NCBI GenBank assembly: GCA_003116995.1 | Contig: BDSL01000091.1 | Location: 62,001 to 126,000, forward strand | DNA from: Yamagishiella unicocca | Taxonomy: Eukaryota > Chlorophyta > Chlorophyceae > Chlamydomonadales > Volvocaceae | DNA length: 64,000 nucleotides | Reading direction: 5' to 3' | Notes under the pieces: model-generated | What the model was told of the DNA's origin: nothing | Seen by the model: the letters and a program-made list of their open reading frames with translations, nothing else | Databases searched by the model: none | Part shown: positions 42,638 to 52,990 of the stretch, in pieces | How positions within the stretch are numbered: the stretch's first letter is position 1 | Layout: every line of letters begins with the position of its first letter | Program-made: the position numbers and the translations under genes

Positions 42638-44074
42638 TCATCCTGACTCCATCTGGGGTGCGCTCCGTGGCGCATCAGGAGCCGCGAACAGCAGGCTGCA
42701 GCAGGTGAGAGCGCCGTCGGCCTTGGCCAGCTCGCTCATCTGTAGCGTGTGCAGCCGCATGCCGCGCTCGGCGCACAAGCGGCGGATGACCTCCTCGCTG
42801 GCCGGATAGCCCTCCTGCATCACCACGTCGCGGTTGATGCTCAGCACGTTGGCGGCGATGGTGTCCGGCAGGAACACCAGCTGTAGCCGAGATGCCAGCT
42901 CCGGAACCGCTCGGATCTGAGTTGCCAGCGCATGGCCCGTTGGGGTGTCTGCCACCAGCAGCGTGTAGGGGTCCTGGACGGGGAGTGGGAGGAGGACGGG
43001 ACGGGACGGGGCGGGGGGGGGTACATGGATGGCTATGTCCATGACCGTCATTGGCCGTACAGTTGGCTGCTGCCGTTGATTGAACGCGAGGGGAGAAGGA
43101 AGGCCGGCTCCGGGGGAGGTAGGGATGACCGGTCGAGACAGGAAGGACGACCTAAGGTAAGGCAGGAAGGACGACGCAGGGTGAGGTGAGGCGTCGAATT
43201 GGAGCCTGTTGGAGCCCCGACCCCCACATATACGCATTCGGAATGTGAACTCAACCACTGCCGGTTACCCACCAGAGCGGAGAGTACGCTTTTGAAGTGC
43301 AGCGTGTTGGCTGCGCCTACGGCGGCGGACGCTTCGACGACGGAGAATGAGTACACGGGCGGGCCGCCGGCAGCCGCCAGCTGCGCCGCCAGCTGCGCCA
43401 CTGCCTCGTCGTTTGTGCGCTTGCTTGTCCCCACAAGGACGGCCCATGGCAACACCAGCACGTCGCCTCCATCCAGGGTTGCTGGGGCATGGATGCTGCT
43501 TATGTGCTGGAAGCCCAGGGAGCAGAACAGGTCCAGGACGGGTTCCGGCTCTGGTCGGCGACTGGGGGCGCCTGCGAAGAAGGGAGGGGCAGGGGCGGGG
43601 AAGGTTCGGGTGGGGTTTTGGAGGAGGCGGGCGGGGTGGGTGGGGCGTGACGTTCAGCGTTGTACGGCAGCCAGCGGGGGCGTGCGGGGGTAGAGGAGAG
43701 GGGGAGTTGGAAGCTGGTTGTGCCGAGGCGAGAATGGCATGGCTGGGTGGGCATGGGCAAGGTTGGGACAGCGCCTCCTTTGGCCTTGGCTGTAGATTAC
43801 CTGGACGCGTCACTATTGCATGGCACTCGTTGACAACCAGAGCAGCATCCTCAATGAAGACGCAGTCAGGACAGGCGTCATCGGCTGATAAGCCTATTAC
43901 ATGTGGCACGAGAGCCCTCAGCAGAGCAGTGTACTGATCATGCTGAGCGTGAGCTAGAGTAACATCAATGGGTTCTGGCGAAGGCTCCAAAGTGAGGGCG
44001 TCCGCGAAGGTTCTCGCAAGGCCGCGCACAAACGCATGGGTAACCCTAAAGCACGTCATCGCCGCATCAGCCAT
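42638..44074 (-). CDS. N(G),N(G)-dimethylarginine dimethylaminohydrolase (DDAH)
   Basis: Three exons: 44074-43801, 43571-43273 and 42973-42638, phases 1/0, 302 residues. DDAH hydrolyses asymmetric dimethylarginine and monomethylarginine to citrulline plus methylamines. Visible signatures: CVFIEDAALV (about 71-80, Glu75/Asp76), IVTRPGAPSRRPE, TLDGGDVL, VGTSKRTN, LHFKSV (His183, catalytic in the family), LSINRDVVM, MSELAKADGALTCCSLLF with the catalytic cysteine in the Cys282-Cys283 pair. Length is close to the usual ~285 residues. The ATG at 44074 gives the shortest N-terminus before the conserved part. No targeting peptide is obvious, so it is probably cytosolic. All catalytic residues appear intact. 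Confidence 0.92.
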
Positions 44075-46181
44075 GCTTGACACTTTACGCTAGTTCACAT
44101 TAAAGGTGCAGTGCTATCTACACATCTGCTTTACAGTCAGCGCAGCTCTAAACCATGACTGCAGCTTTAATTCCCCATCTTTTATGTCCTCTGGCGCCAG
44201 CCAGTGAGTTATCTCCGCTAAACCGGGTCTCACAAATTTAAATGCATAAAAGTGGGGCAAGCGTAAGGATCGGCTAGTCCGCAATGCCGTACTTGTCGTG
44301 GCCTCGCAGGTCGCAGCCTCTTACCGGTATCTGCCACGTTCAATCAGCCCCAGTCGCCTGCCCATTATTTTGTTGTAAGTGACATTAATGTAGGCAGACC
44401 AAATCTTCGTTCGTGGCGTCAGGGCCGGAACCCTGAAAATAAAACAAATGCATCAAACCGCCACACCATCATTACCATGTGGTCTCCGCAGAAAACGTTT
44501 ATTCCCACAACAGAATCAAGTATCCACACTTCCTTTTTGGCCTGGCGAGAGGCGAATCGTTCAATATAGTACTGTACGGCGGATGCATTCGCCCCAAATC
44601 GACAATCAATTCCGGACCCCAGCTCCCCACGGGGCCGCCTATGGAGTTTTCAGTGTAACAGGGAGACTCGGGCTATTACGGCTATAAAAAAATATTTGTC
44701 CCGTTGTTTAACGCCCGTTGGAACGCATGCGTTAACCAGCTCGCGAGCGTCACCGCATCAACGGGCGAAATTTTTCTTACAGGTCTGGGCCAACGGACGG
44801 AGTGCTTTTGACCATTCGTTGGACCATTCGTGGTTACCGGTTTATATGACCTACCTACGTTCATGCATGAATGCTAAAAGCGCAATGATAGCCGCCGATA
44901 TTGTCATTTGCCATAGTGTTGTCGCTGCGTGGACACCTGTGGCCCATCTCTTTCCTTACAGCCATGCATATACAGATTGCACGGAGGCCATCTGCGTTGG
45001 CAAAAACTGTTGCCCATACAATGTATAAATTGCCGGCGGGCGGCGGTCGGCTCGCGAGCACACTGTTTCCAGACATATGATGCTTTATCTGCTACGCATG
45101 CGAATAAAGCACGTAAGACGCGTTCGCAAGGTTGCCTATAGCGCAGTGCCATCCCGCACGCGCCCGCCGTCCCCTCGCTTGACATGTCGTGACAGGTTGC
45201 TTGGGACTCTAAGATTGCCTTCCTGCAAGTCTGACGAAATCTAATACTTATTGGATGATTAACTGAGATTTTAGGTGAAAACTGGGCTTGTGTTCCCACC
45301 ATGCGTGCTATCTAGGCGTTACGTTGGTCGGCGGGGTCCACAGGGGTCCGCCGCCGTCATCAGGAAACATCGCCGGCCCTGCTGACGGGCCCTACCAGTT
45401 GGAAGGCCGCAACGAATGCAAGAAGGAGCAAATGCTTGGCGCATCGGCCTACACAGTAAAAATAGCGATGGCCTTGCTCTTTTTACCTCTTGCTCTCTGG
45501 AAGAAAGTTTTACGACACCAAAGCGCACGCAGCCAACTGCCAGCGACACCAAGTACAGATTTACCCAAGGCACGCAGGCACGATCACCGTATATTTTTTA
45601 TTCATTTGCTTTTGTTTCATGTTGCCGCCAGGGGCAAGGCTGGTAGCCAAAACTGGCCCAGCCAGCAGAAGAAGCCGCCCTGAAGCGACAAGCCGCGAGG
45701 GACGCGTATGACCAAGTGTGCGCTGTTTTTGTGATGTAAAAAAATGTGTACTACGGAGCAATTATTAGGTCACCCCGATGCTCTGCAGACAGCCGTTGCC
45801 GAGACGTGAATTCTGAAACAGAGTGGAATGGTGCCCTATTGGCCCGGTCCACTCCGGTTCTTGCTTAAAAAAATTTATGCAATTGTTTGGGTCGGTACGA
45901 ACTGTTCTTAGGCTCGGAATACCAAGCAGCCAGTACGACAGCCGAGGCTGAAAAACGAATTCCTAGCGAGAAGCGGCTACTTCATCCTTATCCAGGACTG
46001 TATCGCCTAGACTATTTCACCCAGAAAAAGCTGGAAAGACCAATTATGAAAGGTTACCCAGCGCGCACCACCTCTCTGCGCACCTACGACAATCACCCTG
46101 TAAATCCTTAACGTTGGAAACAGCATCGTGTCGTGTAGTGCGCGCTAACACCCGTGGCACGCGGTCTACCAGTTGGCCAAG
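44075..46181. other. 2.1-kb divergent intergenic region (DDAH - / kinase +)
   Basis: Less GC-rich than the genes, with an A/T-rich run near 44686-44696 and several TGTAA/TTACA words on both strands. I see no credible coding frame. It should hold the DDAH promoter and the promoter and 5' UTR of the kinase. Confidence 0.5.
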
Positions 46182-49100
46182 ATGAGCCGGATGAGGTCAC
46201 TGTTTACTGCTTGCTTCACACCCCAGGACCCAACTAGGTCTCCTGACCAACGTCAAGTACCTGTAAGCAAGAATGACAACTTTTGCCGAGACGCAGACGC
46301 AGACCCGACCAACAGCAGCCTCGGGGCCACGGCGGACGACCCACGACCGCTTTCAACCGCATCAACGTCGACGAGGGACGCTGCCAGCACTTCATCTCCT
46401 TGCTGTCGTTCATCGGCATCAAATGGATCTAACGAGGTTCTTAGGTCTACAAAGTGCGACGGAGCGACGGCAGTGCAATCACGGCCACCAAGCCACGTCT
46501 CCAGCGCCACATCTGCAGCGGCTAGCAGCAATTGCAATGTATCTGTCCAGTCTTTGGCTGCTGGCATGCTGAGAGATGGCCATTTCCTCGACAGCGACGA
46601 CAAAGCCACTACGATGAGCAGTTTCCTCACTGGAGCTTTGAGCCCGTTCCATTGCTCAGCCGCGGTGCCATTTGGCGTTAGGGACCGCCCCGAAGATGTG
46701 GTCATGGTAATCTCAAACAGCGCCACGGGCATGACAGGACTCAACTTGACAACCGAAGAGAGCCCCGCGACGCCGCTCGAGTTCTGCCCATCCAATGTGA
46801 CGTCCAACAACACGCGTGCCATCTCCATCGCCTCCAGCCCCACCCAGGCCAAGAGCGATCTGCACAATGCGATTTTTAAGGAGCAGTTTGGTAGCAACCG
46901 TAGCGGCGTGATAACCATGGTACGTACTTCTGTTATTGAAACAAATGGCTTTACTGCGGGTCTACCCATTTATTCTTGTTGTCCAGAGTTTATTATGTTA
47001 CCTTGTTTCGGTCCTTGGAAAAAAAGGATAGGAGGGGGATGTGTGGAGCTTCCCCTGACTGGCGACTGATATATAGGATCGGCCAGCAAGAAGTCTTGGA
47101 TCGAAGTGGAGCCGATGGCCGAAGCCGCAATAGTAGAAATACATGGCGTACTTTCATCCCCTGGCCTGCCGCGACTCTCCGGGCCACCTGCGACATGCGT
47201 TCATGCAACTCACGTGCTGCCCTGTTAGGCCCGTGCCTTCGCCCCTTCCTAAACTGTCGGCATCTTCCCTTTCGCTTTCTCTTTGCTTGCCGTCCTTCCC
47301 GCCCGCTATTTTATACAATGTCTCCCCGCTAAGCTGTCCCCGTCCACCAGCGTCCAAAAAACCTGACATCCTCCCCTCCTGTTTCCTTCTGCCTTTCCTC
47401 CGTTTGCAGGTTAGTACGAGGGCAAAGCAGGGAAGGGGCTCGGGTACCATAGTAAAATCGTTTACAGTTGTTGCGTGCCGGCAGTTCGCTTCGCTCGCCT
47501 AGTCCCGACACCAGAATCGCGATGCTTGCTATGTCCATCCGTCGCTTCTGGCCTAATCGCATGCGTCACATTTCCCCCGCAGACAGCAATCAGCCTCCAT
47601 TCCGCTTTCACGTAGTTACACGCTCTCGCACAATAGTTCCGCGGTTCCTTATTATGGCTGCTGGGCCTTACGCCCAGCATTCTCTCGCCGTACACGCATT
47701 CCGTACGCAACTTCACCTCCCCCCTACCTCTGCTTACAGACCCTGTCCCTGGGCATGTCCCTCCCCTCCGTCGCCTCCGGCTCGGTGCCCGCCGTACCAC
47801 CGCAGCGCGAGACCAGCCGCACCTACAGCCGCCTCGCATCCGTGTGCACGGGCAACGCCTCGAGCTTCACCCTCGGCAACACGCCCTGTGGCACCGTCGC
47901 CTTTGCCAGCGTCTCCGCTTGCTCTGCCGACACCCTCAACTCCGGCTCCGAAGGCACCGGCACCGCGGCCCTTAGCCACGCGCTGAGCCACCTGCCTTCC
48001 GAGCACGTGAGGCGCAGCGGCGGCAGCGGCGGCGGCGGTGATGGCGGTGATGGCGGCATATCGCCGTCGGGTGTGCTGTCTTGCTTGCGGCCGCTGCCGC
48101 AGCAGCTGTCGCTGCAGTTCGAGCAGCAACCGCTGCTGCTAGCCTCGCAGCCGAGCGTCCCGCGGCCGCCTGAGCTGAGTCACTTGTTGGCACACAGCCT
48201 GCTGCCCCTCCCTGGACTGCCTCGGGAGGGGCTGGGGTCGCCCCGCGTGCAGGATCCTAATCAGGCCATGCAGCCGCACCCCGCCGACAAGTTCCTGCGC
48301 TTCACTGACCTGGAGACCTGCTGGGCAGAGCTCCGAGACCTGTCCTTCATCGGCTCCGGATCCAGCGGCAACGTGTACAGCGGCATGTGGTGCGGGGTGA
48401 GTAAAACCTGTCGTCGTACGTCGACTAGTGCGTACGGCGTGACAGCCGCTCTTTAGCCATCACCGCTGTGCAGCTCCTCTACCTGTGCCTTTGCCCCATG
48501 GCTCCATCCCGCCCTATAATCCCCATCCGGTCGCCAGACTGCCCTAGGCTAGGCGGCTGCCCAAACCATAAGGCCCCCACAGTGCGACAAAGCCCGCGTG
48601 GTTTTGTTTGGACCTGTCCTCGCCTCGGGGGACGAGTGCGCGTGCTAGCTGCTGCTCGCACCGGATCACCCCACCTGACAGACACTCCTCCGCTTGCCGG
48701 CCGCCCTTCAGGTGCCTGTCGCGGTCAAGTTCATGCTGACGGGCGACATCAGCCAGCTGCACCGCCAGCAGCGCGAGGCGGCGCTATCGCGCCTAGCCTC
48801 GCACCCGCACCTGGTGCAGACATACGCCGTGGCGGCGGCGCAGCTCACCCACGCGCACTTCCGCCCCGAGCTCACCAACCGCCGCGCCAGCGGCCTGTTC
48901 AACGCCGAACTGTTAAGCACCTTCGCAGGGGGCGGTACGGCGGCGGACCTGTACGGCACGTCCAGCCTGTCGCCGGCGCCGTCCATGGACACCACGCGCC
49001 AGGGAGGGCTGCTGGCGCAGCAGCCGCACCAGCCGACGGGCCTCTACGACGCTACCGCCTTTACCACCCGCGGCGCCGGGGTCGGAGCTGGCGGCGGCGC

Positions 49101-52100
49101 CGCCGCCGGCGGGTGTGTGCCTGGGGACAGCAGTGAGCATGACGCGGCGTCGATATTTTTGAACGGCAGGAGCGCCTTTTCGGTCCAGGGAGGCCAGGCC
49201 CCAGATCTGCACAGGGGCGGCAGCGGCAGCTGCGGGAGTGGTGAGAAGCCCATGCTGCCCTTCCGGGCAAACGCGTCGCATCAGCAGCTGGTACGACAGC
49301 AGCTCCGGAACCGCCTAAGCGGCAGCATGGTTGCGCCTGACGGCGGCAACTCCGGCGGCATCAGCAGCATGCCGAACAACACAGTGGCCCACGGGTCGCC
49401 GCTGCCCATGTCCCAGCAGATCATGGGCGGCCGAGGCGGCACAGGTACCATCTCTGGCTCTCTGGCGGGGGCAGCCCTTCTCCAATGCCCCGGCAACGGC
49501 AGCAGCGGCAACAGGTGGGTTGGAGCTTAGGACGAACCCCGGATCGATGTTGTTGTTGTAACGGTTACAGTGGGTTCCAGACCAAAAGGTAGAACCATCG
49601 GGCACATCGCCTGACACTGAGGGAGACGGAGGGTCGATGCGTGGATGCCTTGTTTGGTGGGGGCAATCAGAATAACTGACAACTAACAACCTTTTAAACT
49701 GAAGGAGGGGCGCGTGTGGGGACAAGTGGCTGTTCCGACGTTCGTTTTGCCGCGCCTACGTGCCGACAGCCCGCTACCCACCTGTCTGTCCATCCGTCCA
49801 TCCGTCGCGCCGCTTACCTGCCTATCGATCTGCCTACCTATCGATCTGCCTACCTATCGATCTGCCTACCTATCGATCTGCCTACCTATCTGCTGCCTAC
49901 CTATCTGCTGCCAACCTATCTGCCTGCCTGTCTGCTGGCTGCGCACTCAATACACGCAGGGCGGACATCAGGCTAAGCCGGCTGCAGCCTGCCGGCTCGC
50001 CGCAAGCCGGAGTGATGGCCACAGAAATCAGCACCGTCGATATGGTCAGCGCCACCTTCCAGGTGCGCGCGGCGTTCCAGGGTTTTGGGGCTTCAGGGGT
50101 GGGGGCTGTTTCCAGGGTTTTGGGGTTTCAGGGGTGGGGGCTGTTTCCAGGGTTTTGGGGTTTCAGGGGTGGGGGCTGGTTCCAGGGTTTTGGGCTTCAG
50201 GGGTGGGGGCTGGTGGGGACGATTGGACTGGCTCGCTCCCCGCCGTGTGCGGCTCGCTCCCTGCCGCCGTCCGAGTAGTCCTCCCTAGCTGCTGCCTGCC
50301 TGCCCTGAGTCCCTCTGGAGCGTGAGGGCGCAGCCCTGTGATTGGTTGAGGGCGCAGCCCTGTGATTGGTTCCTACCTCGCAACCTTTGTTGACGGCGTG
50401 TGATGGTGATGATGATGAACATGTTTTGTCACGCAAGGGACTGCCCTAATGGCCTAGCTTCGAGCCCCTCTTGCGCACGTCAAATGCGTAAGGATTTCTC
50501 GTGTTTGTGGGAATCTTCTCCTCATCTCTACTTGATTGGCTCACCGTCGGCATCGACCCCCGCCCGCCGCGACTCCGCTCTGTACGGCATCTCCAGGTGG
50601 ACGCCAAGGCGGATTCGTTCGAGATGTCGGGCTCTGACGGCAATGGCGCAATGGTCTTCCAGCCGGCGGACGTGCTGGCGCACATCGGCGCGCGGCCTGG
50701 CCAGTGGCTCACCATGGTCGTGATGGAGGGTAAGCTCGGCACGGCGGCTCGGTAGGCGGGAGGGCGGGGGCGCGCGGGGGAGGGAGAAGCACAATTTTTT
50801 GTGTAAGGGACGGGTTAAAGAAACGAGGAATTATGGGCTGGGCGGCCTGTATAGATAGGGGATATGAGAGGAGACCCGTGGATTGGAGCACTGAAAAATA
50901 AAAGCGATTAGGAGACGAAGGCGACAGGTGGGGGTTTACAATAAAAGAACCGGTAACGCGACTGGGGAAATGTAGTTCGTGCATAGCCTTCGGACAGGGG
51001 GGGGGGGCCGGTTGTGTTCCACAATTTGACTTGGCGGAGTGCGTAGCTGCGTTCAGGGAGCCATGGAGGGGCTGAGAGGCAGATGGGTTGGGAGGCAGTG
51101 ATAAGACGGGCTCGCGCAGCGGGCTGGATTTAGGGTTTTCCCCCACATCGATTCTATCAAATGATTTGATGGAATCGATCTGATTCAAAACGTCATCACC
51201 GCTATGCCCCGGCCCCCCGACTCCTCCGACCCCGCAGAGATGGACCGCGGCTCCCTGCACCGCTGCATCCATGGCGGCACGTTCCACCCCACCGACTCCT
51301 CGCTCAGCAAGCGCCACCGGGTCCGCGGCATTGTGCGCACACTGGTGGAGGTGGCACAAGGCATGGCGCACCTGCACTCCTCGGGGCTGGTGCATGGAGA
51401 CCTCAAGCCAGGTGCGAGGGAGGACGGGCAAGCCAAGGAATGGAGGAATGGATGCTACCAAATCTCCGTTACCAGCTAGAGCCTCTGTGGGGATGTTAAA
51501 GGATGCACAGGGTCGGGGCGAAGGGCCGCACTGACGAAACACGCCGCAAAGCGCAGCCAAGGCAACGGCCAAAACGTCTAACGTCAACATGGACGTAGCT
51601 ATGTAGGGCCACACACAGTTAACCCAAGCTCAAGAATCAGTAGGAGACGCTCGGGCTTCGAGTATGGTAGAAATCCTTGTAATCCTCACTACAATCGGAA
51701 TTTGCATGTCTTGGTTTCGGGAGCGGGAGCTGAATACCGTGCCGCGATGGAACACAAATTTAACGAGGAGTATCCTAGTTGCGCCGAGCGAACTCAGGAA
51801 TGGCCCAAATTGTGATCACTTTTTGGAGAAAGGTAGTCTAGGGAAGCGCCGACCCTCAAGGACTGGCGAAAGCGCGGAACCCAAGTCGGTTCGATTGCCA
51901 TTTTAAATTCAAAAGTTGGGCCTGACTGAGTATTCCCTTAACCGTGAAGTGTTCCAAAATCCAACATGTTATCCTATTGTTTGTGAGGTTTCACTCCTTC
52001 TGCTGTCCGTATTTGCCAGCAACGCTATACGCTCCGTCCGTGCCGACTCGGCCCCCGCCATCCCGCCCTCCCTGCAGCCAACGTGCTGCTTAAGGCCAAC

Positions 52101-52809
52101 GCTCGCGACCTGCGCGGCTTCATCGCCAAGGTCTCGGACTTCGGCGTCACGCGCGCGCTGGCGGAGGGCACCACGCAGGCCACCGTCTCCACCTCCGACT
52201 GGGGCACCGTCATCTACACCGCGCCGGAGGTGAGCAGGGATCGGCGGGAGTGGACTGAAAGCTGACTGCACGATACACTAATAAAACGTTGCCGCCCCCC
52301 TCCCCCGTTCTTCCTCTCCATCCCCGCCCGCCACCACGCACCCACGCACCTGCTGCCGTACACCCGCCTCCCCCTTCCCCCGTCAGGTCTTCAACGGCAA
52401 GGCCGGCATGCCGTCCGACGTGTTCAGCTTCGGCGCGCTGACGTGGCACCTCACCACGGGGCAGCTTCCCCACGAGGACATCAACCCCTTCGCAGTCATG
52501 CTTGCCGTCTCCCGCGGCGAGCTGGACCTCGACTGGCCCTCCACCGTGCCCAAGCCGCTCCGCAAGCTGGGAAAGCTGTGCATGCAGCATGATCCCGCGG
52601 CGCGACCCACCTTCCCCGAGATCGCCCGCGCGCTACTCAAGCTGGAAGCCAAGATGCGCCAGTACTCCACGTCATCGTCCATGTCGGGCGCGGTTTCAGG
52701 ATCGATGCCCAACACGCCCACGGCCGGCGGCGGCCCCAACGTCATGTTCAGCCTGGCAATGGGCAGCTGCGGCGGCGGCGGCGCCGCCGCCGGCGGACGG
52801 CGGTGGTAG
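46182..52809 (+). CDS. Protein kinase (TKL-like) with large N-lobe insertion
   Basis: Eight exons: 46182-46919, 47740-48396, 48712-49514, 49960-50062, 50597-50729, 51238-51411, 52078-52229 and 52387-52809; phases 0/0/2/0/1/1/0 agree, 1,060 residues. Residues 1-440 are Ser/Thr/Ala-rich with no domain recognised. Kinase motifs: P-loop GSGSSGNV (451-458), VAVK (Lys471), candidate helix-C Glu487, hinge TMVVMEEMDRGSLH, catalytic HGDLKPAN (Asp866), DFG 890-892, TAPE (917-920) and DVFSFGAL. About 300 low-complexity residues are inserted between the helix-C/beta-4 region (about 505) and the hinge strand (about 803). The HGDLKPANVLL loop and overall look fit the large TKL/MAPKKK-like groups of volvocine algae. 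All catalytic residues are present, so activity is expected. Start: the first ATG in frame (46182). Confidence 0.88.
49826..49920. repeat. 16-bp tandem repeat (CTACCTATCGATCTGC)
   Basis: About five copies, decaying at the 3' side to CTACCTATCTGC, in the kinase intron 49515-49959 just upstream of its acceptor. Confidence 0.85.
50069..50212 (+). repeat. About 36-bp tandem repeat directly after a splice donor
   Basis: Four copies of CCAGGGTTTTGGGGTTTCAG + GGGTGGGGGCTGTTT starting six bases after the donor at 50063. Confidence 0.85.
50930..50998 (+). repeat. Element-2 interspersed repeat, copy d
   Basis: GGGGGTTTACAATAAAAGAA ... CGCGACTGGGGAAATGTAGT ... GCATAGCCTTCGGAC in the kinase intron 50730-51237. 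Just before it (about 50868-50925) is a weak element-1-like stretch. Confidence 0.8.
51147..51179. other. 33-bp near-perfect palindrome in kinase intron
   Basis: The arms 51147-51162 and 51164-51179 are inverted complements with one mismatch (a G-U pair in RNA) around a single central G, ending in ATCGAT on both sides. It sits about 60 bases upstream of the acceptor at 51237. Confidence 0.75.
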
Positions 52810-52876
52810 ACCGCTATCATTTTACATGTCGGTACGTACGGCATGGCGACCGCGTGATGTACGCCGCGTGGGCTGG

Positions 52877-52990
52877 GTCGTGTGTGTGTATGTATGTGCG
52901 TGTGTGTATGTGCGTGTGTGTATGTGCGTGTGTTTTAAGCATGCTGAGCTGAGCCGCGAAGGAGACTGTATGTGCGTGTGTGTGTGCGAG
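52877..52990. repeat. GT-rich repeat with dispersed-repeat flank
   Basis: GTGTGTATGTGC units surround TTTAAGCATGCTGAGCTGAG + CCGCGAAGGAGACT, which is the reverse complement of sequence beside the CA microsatellite at about 23790-23830. Confidence 0.75.

Noticed and set aside
42638..44074. Arginine deiminase as the alternative to DDAH
   Set aside because: The length of about 300 residues, the LTCCSLL active-site segment and the LHFKS histidine motif fit DDAH; arginine deiminases are about 400 residues with a different C-terminal motif.
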